Notes: generated by a model not told the origin, from the sequence alone. Numbered from the stretch's first letter, positions 24,485 through 32,533 are shown. The stretch is DNA of 33,083 nucleotides from B75-G9 sp964564905 (GCA_964564905.1 CAZMCI010000008.1:1-33083), one strand, 5' to 3'. Numbers and translations are program-made.

Positions 24485-25894
24485 TCAGAGGAACTGTTTG
24501 AGCAGCAGTTCCTCGAATCTCTCCAGGAATTCCGAGACCTTGTTCTCGGGGATCTGCGCCCCGCAGGCCACGGCATGCCCCCCTCCCTCACCTCCCACCA
24601 CCTTTGCAGCTTCCCGTATCGCGTGCCCCATATCAAGGCCTTTCAAAAACAGGAGTTTCGAACATCGGGCCGACACCTTTGCCATGCCGTCCTCACGTAC
24701 CACCCCCACCAGGGGTTTGTACGGGTCACATCCCTGATTCCCCAGTGTGAGACCCGCAATGGTCCCGATGAATATCTCTTTTATCACTCCCGTCCCGTCG
24801 AAGTACTGAAGGTATCCTTTCGTTCCACGCTGAAGTCCGGTTTCTTCTATGAACTCCATCCCCTCGGCGATCCTGCGGCGGTGCTCGCGGAGGAGGCCGA
24901 GTGCTGCCCGATAATACGTCCCGCGGTCACCTTTTGCTACCTCGAAGCCTATCAGGGGTTGCGCCTGTCGTGCGGTCGCGTTTAGACAGGTCCCGAACAC
25001 ATCAGCGTCTCGAAGCAATGAGTTTTCTTCCTCCTTCGGGAGGGTGTAAACTTCCCCTATTAAAAGCCCCGGAACGTACTGGACAAGTTCTTCCGGCACG
25101 TACATGTAAGCCCGGCCGATGAGTTCCGTGGCTAGCCTTTGCTTCTCAGAATCTGAGAGGTCTACGAGCCTACGCCATCCCCTATCGCTTTTCAGCGGGA
25201 TGTTGAGCCACCTCAGCAGACTTATGCAGCCCGAGGGTGAGTTGCTGACGCCTGGTATGAAGGGATCCGTGAACATCTCGAGGGACTTGAACAGGGGTCG
25301 CGAGTGCCTTCCGTACAGGAGCAGGTCTGTTGTTTGGGTTAGGATTCCGGAGCTTACCCCGTCGCTGGCTATTTTCCTGTTATATCCCTTCAGTTTCCCC
25401 CACGCATCCTGAACGTCACCTATGGCTCCGATGATGCCCAACGCAGAGAGATCCAGATTTGTCCGGTCGATTTCCCTAGCGATCAGATATGCCATCCCAG
25501 CTCCGCTTATCTCTTGAGCACCGTTTAGGCCATGGAGATGTGCGTTGAGGTGGAGCAGCCCGCGCCACTCCTCCGATTTCGCTGGCTCGTGGTGGTCGGC
25601 TATTATCACGTCATGATTTTGGTACTTGGGTTTGAGATTTTGCAGCTGGGAGCTTCCCAGATCCGTAAAGATTGTGAGGTCGGCAGGGTCCAGATCGTCC
25701 ACGACCTCGCGGTAAAGCATGCGGACAAATTTCACGTTATGCCTGACATCGAGCCTGTCGAGAGCCTTGGAAAGGATCGCCGCCGCGCACAGACCGTCTG
25801 CATCCATGTGGGAGACGATTTCGACGGAACTCCGTCTGTGTTTTTTTATCAGGTCGGCTGCCTTTCTTGCCTGTGCCAGCATCGGGGGAATCAT
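24485..25894 (-). CDS. RecJ-like DHH single-strand exonuclease (GAN/archaeal RecJ)
   Basis: 469 residues. Metal-dependent nuclease related to bacterial RecJ and to the archaeal GINS-associated nuclease, a partner of the replicative helicase. Motifs: VSHMDADGLCAAAI (D31, D33), FTDLGSS (D78), the DHH triad IIADHHEP (100-102), and the DHHA1 motif GGEGGGHAVACG near 440. The middle (about 200-330) is the usual insert. Start ATG 25894 gives MIPPMLAQARKAA; ATG 25882 is possible. It converges tightly with DNA ligase, so their 3' ends may overlap as transcripts. Confidence 0.92.
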   Translation of the reverse strand: MIPPMLAQARKAADLIKKHRRSSVEIVSHMDADGLCAAAILSKALDRLDVRHNVKFVRMLYREVVDDLDPADLTIFTDLGSSQLQNLKPKYQNHDVIIADHHEPAKSEEWRGLLHLNAHLHGLNGAQEISGAGMAYLIAREIDRTNLDLSALGIIGAIGDVQDAWGKLKGYNRKIASDGVSSGILTQTTDLLLYGRHSRPLFKSLEMFTDPFIPGVSNSPSGCISLLRWLNIPLKSDRGWRRLVDLSDSEKQRLATELIGRAYMYVPEELVQYVPGLLIGEVYTLPKEEENSLLRDADVFGTCLNATARQAQPLIGFEVAKGDRGTYYRAALGLLREHRRRIAEGMEFIEETGLQRGTKGYLQYFDGTGVIKEIFIGTIAGLTLGNQGCDPYKPLVGVVREDGMAKVSARCSKLLFLKGLDMGHAIREAAKVVGGEGGGHAVACGAQIPENKVSEFLERFEELLLKQFL

Positions 25895-25945
25895 GCACTA
25901 TCAATGTTTTTATCCGGCGCACCGTATAAACTCAGAGGTGGTGGA

Positions 25946-26128
25946 TTGCACGTGCATCACGCGTATATCGGCCTTTTTCTGATGGCATGGAGTTTGGTCG
26001 TGATATTTTTCAGGGTCGGGGTAATAGGAGAGTACAATCCATGGCTGGCTTGGGGAGGTCTCGTGCTGGGAACGATTCTCTTCGTCCACGATGTTTTATG
26101 GCACGTTACCCACAGGAAAAAAAGGTGA
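25946..26128 (+). CDS. Small two-helix membrane protein
   Basis: 60 residues from TTG 25946, or 58 from GTG 25952; a longer open frame upstream is antisense to the nuclease gene and not credible. Two hydrophobic helices, AYIGLFLMAWSLVVIFFRVG and WLAWGGLVLGTILFVHDVLW, are flanked by histidines (HHAY, HDVLWHVTH) and end in RKKR. A TATA-like GTATAAAC (25924-25931) and GAGGTGG lie upstream. It is not recognised. mtnA follows closely and uses a ribosome site that overlaps this stop. Confidence 0.7.
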   Translation: MHVHHAYIGLFLMAWSLVVIFFRVGVIGEYNPWLAWGGLVLGTILFVHDVLWHVTHRKKR

Positions 26129-26132
26129 AAGC

Positions 26133-27167
26133 TTGCGCACGATAGATCTCCAGGGAAAAGAAGTCGTGCTTATCGATCAGATGAAGTTACCTCGGAGACT
26201 GGAATTCGTCAGATGCAGGAGCGCCGCGGATGTGGCGAAGGCCATAAAACGCATGCAGGTGCGCGGTGCTCCAGCGCTCGCAGCAGCGGCGGCCATGGCT
26301 CTCGCTGTCACGGCGCTCAGAAGTAAAGCAAGGACAAAAGCCGAACTGCTGGATGAACTAAAACGGGCGGCAAATATCGTGAAAAAAACACGTCCGACCG
26401 CTGTGAATCTTTTTGTGGGATTAAAGCGGGTGTTGGACGTCGCTCAATCAGCTTCTGACGTGAAGCAAGCGCGCAAAGCTGTCGTGCAGGAAGCGAAGTG
26501 CATAATTGAAGAGGATATCGAGGTAAACAGGAAAATTGGAGAAAACGGCGCAAAGTTGCTAAAGGATGGAGACACGGTACTGGCCCACTGTAATGCGGGG
26601 GCCCTGGCCACTGTGGATTACGGTACTGCTTTAGGGGTCATCCGTTCAGCACGGCGAAAAGGCAAACAAATACGCGTTATCGCCACGGAAACCAGACCGC
26701 TGCTGCAGGGCGCCAGACTCACCGCGTGGGAGCTGAAGCGCGATGGCATCCCTGTAACGGTGGTGGTCGACAGCGCTGTTGGGTACTTGATGTCCCGCGG
26801 TGAGGTGGACGCCGTGTTGCTCGGGGCGGATCGAATCGCGGCGAACGGAGATGTGGCCAACAAGATCGGAACTTATTCGATAGCGGTACTTGCGAAGGAA
26901 CACCGCGTGCCGTTCTACGTGGCCGCTCCCACGAGCACCATAGACATGAGTTTACGCACGGGGAAGGAGATCCCCATTGAGCACAGAAGCGCGGACGAGG
27001 TCGCGTTCATCGGTGACACGCGAATAGTGTCGAAGGGAGTCCAGGTGCTGAATCCGGCTTTCGACGTCACACCCGCCCACCTGATCACGGCAATCATCAC
27101 CGAAAAAGGTGTGGCTCGTCCCAGCGATTTGAAATCGCTCCTCGCTAAACCGGCTCGACGCGTTTGA
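26133..27167 (+). CDS. mtnA: Methylthioribose-1-phosphate isomerase-like (MtnA family)
   Basis: 344 residues. The family isomerises S-methyl-5-thioribose 1-phosphate in methionine salvage; archaeal relatives also act on ribose-1,5-bisphosphate or on 5'-deoxyadenosine-derived substrates. Catalytic residues are visible: C153 in AHCNAGALAT and D233 in LLGADRIAANGD. IDQMKLPRRLEF, MQVRGAPA, TRPLLQGARLTAWEL and NKIGTYSIAV are family signatures and favour MtnA over e2b2 or eIF2B. The start is TTG 26133 (MRTIDLQGKEV) with GGTGA five bases upstream. It overlaps the NifU-like gene tail to tail by 23 bp. Confidence 0.92.
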   Translation: MRTIDLQGKEVVLIDQMKLPRRLEFVRCRSAADVAKAIKRMQVRGAPALAAAAAMALAVTALRSKARTKAELLDELKRAANIVKKTRPTAVNLFVGLKRVLDVAQSASDVKQARKAVVQEAKCIIEEDIEVNRKIGENGAKLLKDGDTVLAHCNAGALATVDYGTALGVIRSARRKGKQIRVIATETRPLLQGARLTAWELKRDGIPVTVVVDSAVGYLMSRGEVDAVLLGADRIAANGDVANKIGTYSIAVLAKEHRVPFYVAAPTSTIDMSLRTGKEIPIEHRSADEVAFIGDTRIVSKGVQVLNPAFDVTPAHLITAIITEKGVARPSDLKSLLAKPARRV

Positions 27168-27381
27168 TTTCTGGTACCTGTTTTTTGAGTTCTCGCTCGA
27201 TGCCGTATGCCAGAGTCATCGTCGACATCGGACATCCAGCGCACGCCCCCACTAAGCGAACCTTTACAACTCCGTCCTTGCCCACCTCAACAAGTTCCAC
27301 ACCTCCGCCGTGGGCCTGGAGCGCGGGCCGGATTTTAGCCAGACTTTTTTCGACTTTTTCACGCAGTGCCATTTCGGTCAC
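27145..27381 (-). CDS. NifU C-terminal domain protein (Fe-S scaffold/carrier)
   Basis: 78 residues, a stand-alone NifU/Nfu domain. The cluster-binding CxxC is C47 and C50 in VGACAGCPMSTMTL, and the preceding ALQAHGGGVELVEV is the family signature. It likely delivers [4Fe-4S] clusters to enzymes such as the fumarase and the radical SAM methylthiotransferase encoded nearby. ATG 27381 or ATG 27372 could start it. It is convergent with mtnA. Confidence 0.93.
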   Translation of the reverse strand: MTEMALREKVEKSLAKIRPALQAHGGGVELVEVGKDGVVKVRLVGACAGCPMSTMTLAYGIERELKKQVPEIKRVEPV

Positions 27382-27443
27382 CGGTTCGTAGCGATTTCCG
27401 CACCAGCGGTATAAATAAGATTCTTGTCGAGAGTATCCACTAA

Positions 27444-27480
27444 AATCGACCGAAAAAAAGAAAAAAAGAAAAATGCGGGC
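27444..27480 (-). terminator. T-rich terminator behind the small membrane protein gene
   Basis: Read on the minus strand, the stop of the membrane protein is followed by three T tracts separated by single C residues (TTTTTC, TTTTTTTC, TTTTTTTCGG). Strong T content in otherwise balanced DNA supports termination here. Confidence 0.65.
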
Positions 27481-27897
27481 TTATTTCCCGAACTTGTCCC
27501 AGAAAGTTCCGGTGAGCGCTCCCCAGATCAGCGAGGATATCAGACCGAGCACTGTGTACAACGGATAGCTCGCCACGTAGCCATAGTTGAGGGCAACGCC
27601 GAAGATCAGCCAGAAAATTATGCTTAGGATAAGACCCTTTACCACACTGCTTCCGGGAAGCGATCCGTAAGCCGCCGCATATATCGCCCCGAATATAAGC
27701 CCACCTATAATTCCACCGATTATCATCGAACCGGCGAGTATGGCTATCGCGGTGCCTGTAAACCCTGCTGCTCCCATGAGGGCCCAGAAACCGGGCATCA
27801 AAGCGTCTGCAAGAGCCATCACAAGCACTAGATATATTATTCCATAGATGAGTCCTGCAACCACGCCCGCTTTAATCCCTCTTCCGAAATCAGCCAT
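27481..27897 (-). CDS. Small four-helix membrane protein
   Basis: 138 residues, Gly- and Ala-rich, with about four membrane helices (GVVAGLIYGIIYLVLVMALA; FTGTAIAILAGSMIIGG plus GLIFGAIYAAAYG; VVKGLILSIIFWLIFGVAL; LYTVLGLISSLIWGALTG). Glycine spacing in the second pair suggests close packing. ATG 27897 (MADFGRG) lies behind GAAGGGAT and is preferred over TTG 27912. Not recognised; no functional inference. Confidence 0.8.
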   Translation of the reverse strand: MADFGRGIKAGVVAGLIYGIIYLVLVMALADALMPGFWALMGAAGFTGTAIAILAGSMIIGGIIGGLIFGAIYAAAYGSLPGSSVVKGLILSIIFWLIFGVALNYGYVASYPLYTVLGLISSLIWGALTGTFWDKFGK

Positions 27898-27977
27898 TTC
27901 GTATCCCTTCAATAAGCCGATAAAACTCAGCTTTATTAAAGGGTTTTGGTAAGTTCAAACCGAGAATGGGAGGGCGA

Positions 27978-28994
27978 ATGAAAAAAGGTCTGGTTGCGGC
28001 TGGCATCGCAGCGATCGCGGCTGGAGTTATATTGATTATCCTCGCAGGCACAGTCTTTACTGAAACTGTTGTGCTATACGGTAGAGTCCTGACGACGGCA
28101 AATTCAATCCTGCTCTACTCGGGTGTCGGTTTGGTGCTCGTGGGGATCTTGCTGCTCATTTTGTCCCCTGTCAAACTAAGGAGATCTCCCTCTGAGGTTC
28201 GCCGTGAGGCAGCTCGTGCCAAGGCCGAGGAAGAAACTGACGTGATAAAAATTTTGAAAAAATCGTTCAGGTCGTTAATAGACCAGCCAGGGTTTTTCAT
28301 CCTGTACCTAATGCCCTTCACGGTGGCACTGGTCGCCTTCATCCATTTTTGTTTGTCCGTAGGTACGTGGACCCCATTGACAATGAGTGAACCTTCCTCA
28401 GAGGCTTCAACATTAATAAACTTCGTGAAGGGTTGGGCACCGTGGATCGTCGTTTACGGCATCGTCTACGTGATCACGATGTTGATTTCCGAGGCGGCCA
28501 TAATTTTGAAAGCCGCTGTCCTGAAACGCGGCAAGAACTTGGGTCCAGAGGAAGCGCTTCCCAAAGGCATAGGCCGTGTGCCCAGCTTGTTCGCCGCTTA
28601 CTTCTTGTTTGGAGCGATCGTCTGCTGGCCGCTATTGCTGTTGTTGGGCGCCGTTTGGTTGGGACCCTCGACCGTCCTCTTGCTCGTGCTAACGGTAGTA
28701 TTCCTTGTGTGGCTTTTGCCGATGATCTACATTTCCATACGGTTGGCCCTTCTTGCCCAGGCTTGCGTGCTTGAAAATCTGGGGCCCGTGGCGTGTTTGA
28801 GAAGAAGTTGGCACCTGACAAAAGGGAATTTCTGGCTGATCTTCGTCATGAGTTTGTTGCTGTGGATCGTCTCCGTGGTGGTAGGGTTAATTCCTGTCAT
28901 CGGATCTTTGGTTGCCATGGTCCTGGTTGGCCCCGCCGGCATCATCGCTTACACACTGATCTACTTGGGGTTGCGCAAAACAAGAAAGCGATAG
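27978..28994 (+). CDS. Polytopic membrane protein of unknown function
   Basis: 338 residues. Two N-terminal helices (about 5-27 and 42-63), a charged linker (RRSPSEVRREAARAKAEEE), then about five to six helices. The C-terminal half, with RLALLAQACVLENLGPVACL followed by RRSWHLTKGNFW, resembles membrane proteins of the DUF7544/DUF7847 or glycerophosphodiesterase-membrane type (LxxSW.L..GN.W motif), whose role is unknown. ATG 27978 has GGAGGG four bases upstream and is preferred over ATG 27966. Confidence 0.85.
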   Translation: MKKGLVAAGIAAIAAGVILIILAGTVFTETVVLYGRVLTTANSILLYSGVGLVLVGILLLILSPVKLRRSPSEVRREAARAKAEEETDVIKILKKSFRSLIDQPGFFILYLMPFTVALVAFIHFCLSVGTWTPLTMSEPSSEASTLINFVKGWAPWIVVYGIVYVITMLISEAAIILKAAVLKRGKNLGPEEALPKGIGRVPSLFAAYFLFGAIVCWPLLLLLGAVWLGPSTVLLLVLTVVFLVWLLPMIYISIRLALLAQACVLENLGPVACLRRSWHLTKGNFWLIFVMSLLLWIVSVVVGLIPVIGSLVAMVLVGPAGIIAYTLIYLGLRKTRKR

Positions 28995-29031
28995 AAGGGT
29001 TAGCACGTTTTGAGCGCCTCAAGGGCTCACT

Positions 29032-30312
29032 TTACGCTCCGAATTTCTCGCTCTTTCCCATCAGGTCCGCGATCATCGGCATCAGGTCCTTTCCCCGTAT
29101 CCTGTTCAGGCCCCCCTTCGCTGCGGCGCGCTCTCCGAAGGTCTGAACTTCGTCCGCACGTATTCCCGGTCCGTATATCAGAATGGGCACGGGATCTCCT
29201 GCATGGTCCTTGACACTTACGGGGGTCGTGTGGTCAGCTGTAACCACGATGAAATCAACGGTGTCTATAAACTGGTTCAACATCTCGTCCACACGTTCTA
29301 TGATCTCGATTTTCCCTCCCGGGTTTCCATCGTGCCCTGCTTCGTCCGCACCTTTCACGTTCATCAGGACGAGTTCATGATCCTCAAACAGTCGGAAGGC
29401 GGTCTTGGCTTTTGAATCCAAATTGGTGTCCACACTTCCGGTAGCACCCGGAACATCCACCACGGTCATTCCAGCCAGCCTGCAGACTCCCTTGACAAGG
29501 GCGGCAGCTGCTACACACGCTCCTTTCAGACCGGTCTGCTCCCGGAAAGGTTTGAGGTGCGGGACGACTCCCCCACCACGCAACAGGACATAGTTGGCTG
29601 GGGGCAGGCCCTTCTGTACGCGTTCCTTATTCAGGGGATGGTTTTTGAGCACTTGGTGGGACTTTTTCGAGAACTCGTTCAAAAGTTTTGCAGTTTTGGT
29701 GGCCCAGTTTCTTCGAATGACGTACTTCCTGACTCCGCCGGCGATTATCGGATACGAGGGTGTGGCACGTTCCTGACTCTGGAGGAAGGGTTTCACCTGC
29801 AGTGGTTTTTTTCCTACTTCGTGGGGGTCCGAATCCGTGACTTCGTGCGATAACCCCTTTCCCCTCAGGACCAATGTCGCCCGGTGTCCCACCGTACTCT
29901 TGAATATGAAATCCGCACCGGAGAGTTTTATTTTGCTCACAGCTTCGGAGAGAGGTTCGGTCCCGTGAATCCGACCGGCCCTTCGATCCGTGATCTTCAG
30001 CTCTTCGTCCACGGTGGCGTAGTTCGCCCGGAAGGCGATGTCCCCAGGCCTGAGTTCGATTCCCGCTCCAGCGGCTTCAAACGGTCCCCTTCCGGTGTAG
30101 ACCTCGTAGGGATCATAACCGAGGAGCGCCAGGTGGGCGGTGTCGCTTCCAGGAGGTACCCCTGGGGCGATCGTATCCATGATGCCACATATTCCCCGTT
30201 TTGCGAGCCAGTCCATGTTTGGTTTGTTGGCTATCTCCAGAGGAGTCTTGTTCGCCAGCTTGGGTACCGGACGGTCGGCCATCCCATCGCAGATGAGCAA
30301 TAGTGTTTTCAT
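29032..30312 (-). CDS. apgM: 2,3-bisphosphoglycerate-independent phosphoglycerate mutase, archaeal type
   Basis: 426 residues. Interconverts 3- and 2-phosphoglycerate. Alkaline-phosphatase-superfamily metal sites and nucleophile are visible: D9 in LLICDGMADRP, S56 in PPGSDTAHLALLGYDP, KGADEAGHDGN near 315, and VVTADHTTPVSVKDHAGD near 355. YTGRGPFEAAGAGI is the archaeal signature. ATG 30312 is fixed by the conserved N-terminus. It is monocistronic and converges with the membrane protein gene, 37 bp away. Confidence 0.96.
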   Translation of the reverse strand: MKTLLLICDGMADRPVPKLANKTPLEIANKPNMDWLAKRGICGIMDTIAPGVPPGSDTAHLALLGYDPYEVYTGRGPFEAAGAGIELRPGDIAFRANYATVDEELKITDRRAGRIHGTEPLSEAVSKIKLSGADFIFKSTVGHRATLVLRGKGLSHEVTDSDPHEVGKKPLQVKPFLQSQERATPSYPIIAGGVRKYVIRRNWATKTAKLLNEFSKKSHQVLKNHPLNKERVQKGLPPANYVLLRGGGVVPHLKPFREQTGLKGACVAAAALVKGVCRLAGMTVVDVPGATGSVDTNLDSKAKTAFRLFEDHELVLMNVKGADEAGHDGNPGGKIEIIERVDEMLNQFIDTVDFIVVTADHTTPVSVKDHAGDPVPILIYGPGIRADEVQTFGERAAAKGGLNRIRGKDLMPMIADLMGKSEKFGA

Positions 30313-30393
30313 GGAAGCACCACGACATAAAGAATACTAATGTGTGACAATAAAAACAATTTGGGCCCGTGGCGCAGCCAGGATGGCGCGGCA

Positions 30394-30410
30394 AGTGGCG
30401 ACACCCGCAA
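30394..30410 (+). other. 17-nt BHB intron in tRNA-Arg(TCG), position 29/30
   Basis: Central helix GCGG (30388-30391) with CCGC (30405-30408), 5' bulge CAA (30392-30394), 3' bulge AAG (30409-30411), inner helix GTG/CAC with a GCGA loop. Geometry is exact. It lies inside the anticodon stem, a non-canonical site. Confidence 0.85.
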
Positions 30411-30418
30411 GGCTTCGG

Positions 30419-30432
30419 ATGCTGCAGGAGAA
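30419..30432 (+). other. 14-nt BHB intron in tRNA-Arg(TCG), position 37/38
   Basis: Central helix CTTC (30413-30416) with GGAG (30427-30430), one U.G; 5' bulge GGA (30417-30419); 3' bulge AAA (30431-30433). The inner helix is only two pairs (TG/CA). This is the canonical archaeal tRNA intron position. Confidence 0.85.
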
Positions 30433-30508
30433 ACCTGTAGGTCGTGGGTTCGAATCCCACCGGGCCCGCTATCATCAAAAATCTAAAAGTATGTGGTAGG
30501 TGGATTGG

Positions 30509-31354
30509 GTGGCCAGAAAAAAGAGTATCCGACACAAAAGGGCTGTGAGGAGACCAGGGGTTGGAAGGTCTGGAAAACTGAAAAGAGGTTTTGGTCTCAG
30601 CATGGTTGTCTCGGTTGGAGCAGCCATGTATCTCTTGGGGGTGCTTTCTGGCATAGTCTTTCCGTCGCTCAGTCTTGGAGAAAGTGGGATGGTCTGGTCT
30701 GGGGAAAACGTTCAGAGGGCCTCGGTGCACATCGCCGCCGTTCGTTCTGATGGCGTCGGGATGATTTCCACTCTTACGGTGGAGATTCGTTCTGGTGATG
30801 GAAGGGTTCTGACGGATACCCATCCGCTGGTAGGGCTCGATTTTCAGCATGCAGATCGCACCGCGGTGAAAGTGGCTTCGAAAATTACGGGACACGCGCT
30901 CGACGACGATGGGGAAGGGCTTAAGGGAGCAAACGTGCTTTTTTACGTCTCCACGGAGGGTGAGGGATCAGTGGAAATCCAGGCAATCGACGGGCCGAGC
31001 GCTGGAGCGGCGACGACCGTGGCCACAATAGCCGCGCTGGAAAACAAAAAAGTTAGAGAGGATGTGATAATCACCGGGACGATCAATGAGGACGGTTCCA
31101 TAGGTCCGGTCGGTGGAGTTTTCGAGAAAGCCCAAGCTGCAAACGAGAATGGTGCCCACCTGTTTTTGGTTCCCCAAGGGCAGAGTGTAGTCATTGTATA
31201 CAAGGAAGTCGTCCATCAGTGGGGAATGGTTCAGTGGATAACATATGAACCAGAACAGATCGACCTGAATGAATACGCGGAAAATGCGGGTTGGGATCTC
31301 AAAATCCAGGAGGTCTCAAATATAGAGGAAGCAATGGCGCTGATGCTGGAGTAA
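30509..31354 (+). CDS. Membrane-anchored Lon-type (S16) protease without ATPase domain, copy 1
   Basis: 281 residues. A basic N-terminus (ARKKSIRHKRAVRRP) precedes one membrane helix (about 30-55), placing the catalytic domain outside the cell. The S16 dyad is present: Ser164 in AIDGPSAGAATTVATI and Lys207 in GPVGGVFEKAQAANENGA. IITGTINEDGSIGPVGG is the family signature. There is no AAA+ module, so it cannot unfold folded proteins by itself. GTG 30509 has AGGTGG five bases upstream; GTG 30500 is possible. It follows tRNA-Arg(TCG) on the same strand, 40 bp away. Confidence 0.88.
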   Translation: MARKKSIRHKRAVRRPGVGRSGKLKRGFGLSMVVSVGAAMYLLGVLSGIVFPSLSLGESGMVWSGENVQRASVHIAAVRSDGVGMISTLTVEIRSGDGRVLTDTHPLVGLDFQHADRTAVKVASKITGHALDDDGEGLKGANVLFYVSTEGEGSVEIQAIDGPSAGAATTVATIAALENKKVREDVIITGTINEDGSIGPVGGVFEKAQAANENGAHLFLVPQGQSVVIVYKEVVHQWGMVQWITYEPEQIDLNEYAENAGWDLKIQEVSNIEEAMALMLE

Positions 31355-31385
31355 ATATCTTATCTTTCCGTGTTCAAAAATTGAC

Positions 31386-31477
31386 GGGCCGGTGGTCCAG
31401 CTTGGATAAGACACAGGCCTCCGGACGATTTCGGGAGAGAGCCTGTGACACGGGTTCGAATCCCGTCCGGCCCGCCA
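31386..31477 (+). tRNA. tRNA-Arg(CCG) with intron and encoded CCA
   Basis: Acceptor GGGCCGG with CCGGCCC, discriminator G, followed by encoded CCA (31475-31477), unlike the other tRNAs here. Anticodon arm CAGGC-CTCCGG|A-GCCTG after removing the intron, anticodon CCG. T-arm ACGGG-TTCGAAT-CCCGT. Confidence 0.93.
31425..31439 (+). other. 15-nt BHB intron in tRNA-Arg(CCG), position 37/38
   Basis: Central helix CTCC (31419-31422) with GGAG (31434-31437); 5' bulge GGA (31423-31425); 3' bulge AGA (31438-31440). The inner helix is very short (CG/CG). Canonical position. Confidence 0.88.
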
Positions 31478-31530
31478 TGCGAATGAGTAAAAAATAAAAG
31501 GGCATGGGGTTTTACTGTTCACGGAGTTGA

Positions 31531-31824
31531 ATGCGGTTCAAGATTCGGAAATTTTGGCGTAGGGAAAAAAAGGAGGTCAAGAAAGCCCAGCCACCAAAGC
31601 CGGAGAAAAAACTGGAAAGGGAGTTTCCGGATATAAGCCCAGTCGAACTGAGGAGGAACGCGGGCAAACATGTGGCCATTGTGGACGGGAAAATAGTTGC
31701 TGCAGCCAAGGGAGCCAAACAGACGCTCATGAAGGTGAAGGACAAATATCCAAGCAAAAAAATAACCCTGAGATACGTGGCGAATGAAAAATTGCTCCTT
31801 AAATGCAGATGTCTCAGAAAATAA
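31531..31824 (+). CDS. DUF5678 family protein
   Basis: 97 residues. A very basic N-terminal stretch (about 1-35; KIRKFWRREKKEVKK) is followed by the DUF5678 core: GKHVAIVDGKIVAAAKGAKQ, then VKDKYPSKKITLRYV. The core is a short alpha/beta domain widespread in archaea with no known role. The basic tail might bind nucleic acid. It sits between the two Lon-type protease genes and converges on the second one, 19 bp away. Confidence 0.8.
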   Translation: MRFKIRKFWRREKKEVKKAQPPKPEKKLEREFPDISPVELRRNAGKHVAIVDGKIVAAAKGAKQTLMKVKDKYPSKKITLRYVANEKLLLKCRCLRK

Positions 31825-31843
31825 CGTGTTTGTGGACGGTCGA

Positions 31844-32533
31844 TTACTCCAAGGCTAATTTCGCCAATTGGTCCAAGTTGCGTGCGCGTTCAACTGAGAT
31901 GTCGTGGTAAGCATGGAGGTGTTCCGGTTGGGTAGCAGCTATCACGAAGAGCGAGTACTCTCCAGCTTCTCTCACCGTCTGATATTTTTTGAGAATTTCT
32001 CCTACCGGCCCCAGCGTGCCAGTTGAACTCACGGAGGCGCTGATCACGACATCCTGGCGCACGGTATTTGGCCCGCTGTTTTCGCTGGCTCGGATCGCCG
32101 CTACCATGAGCACAGCCATCGCTGCGCTCGAGGAGGGTCCCGTGATCAGGGTTTCTGGAGAGATGTTTTCCACCGTGATCATTATGTCAACTTGACCTAG
32201 GTCTTTGTTTGTCAAAAGTTCTGCCGCTTTTTTCGCGTTCACAGCGGCTTTTTGAGTGTCTTCATTTTCGTATGGGGGAATCGATATCAACAGGTGACCA
32301 CTTCCGCTGTGAAGTTCTACTTTGAGCACGGCGAGCCGGCCTTCACCCGTAGCCTTGTCTATTCCGACGATCGTGATCGATCGAGTATACGTGTCTTCCG
32401 GAGAAAGTTCCAGGACCGGTGCTCCTTGAATCCACACTGAAGCCAGAACTGCGCCCAGCAGGGTTCCTAGCATGAATGAAACGGCTAGGAATGTAGTGAT
32501 AAACGGGTTTCTAACTGCGCGGCTTCCCGACAT
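31844..32533 (-). CDS. Membrane-anchored Lon-type (S16) protease without ATPase domain, copy 2
   Basis: 229 residues, a diverged paralogue of the 30509-31354 protein. One membrane helix at about 12-33 (FITTFLAVSFMLGTLLGAVL) anchors an extracellular domain. The catalytic Ser region reads ITGPSSSAAMAVLMVAA (Ser134) instead of the usual DGPSAG, so the acidic residue before GPS is lost; Lys183 in GPVGEILKKYQTVREAG is kept. SASVSSTGTLGPVG is the family signature. Activity with the altered motif is uncertain. ATG 32533 is supported by the following SGSRAVRN and membrane helix. Confidence 0.85.
   Translation of the reverse strand: MSGSRAVRNPFITTFLAVSFMLGTLLGAVLASVWIQGAPVLELSPEDTYTRSITIVGIDKATGEGRLAVLKVELHSGSGHLLISIPPYENEDTQKAAVNAKKAAELLTNKDLGQVDIMITVENISPETLITGPSSSAAMAVLMVAAIRASENSGPNTVRQDVVISASVSSTGTLGPVGEILKKYQTVREAGEYSLFVIAATQPEHLHAYHDISVERARNLDQLAKLALE

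Larger units (their letters stand above)
30363..30468 (+). tRNA. tRNA-Arg(TCG) with two introns
   Basis: Acceptor GGGCCCG (30363-30369) with CGGGCCC (30461-30467), discriminator G, no encoded CCA. D-stem GCGC/GCGC, T-arm GTGGG-TTCGAAT-CCCAC. The anticodon arm is only complete after removing two inserts: GCA|GG-CTTCGG|A-CCTGT, giving anticodon TCG. The mature length would be 75 nt. Confidence 0.92.

Noticed and set aside
25532..25945. Extended open frame upstream of the small membrane protein
   Set aside because: It is antisense to the RecJ-like nuclease gene, which has clear conserved motifs; only the last 58-60 codons show membrane-protein character and lie outside that gene.
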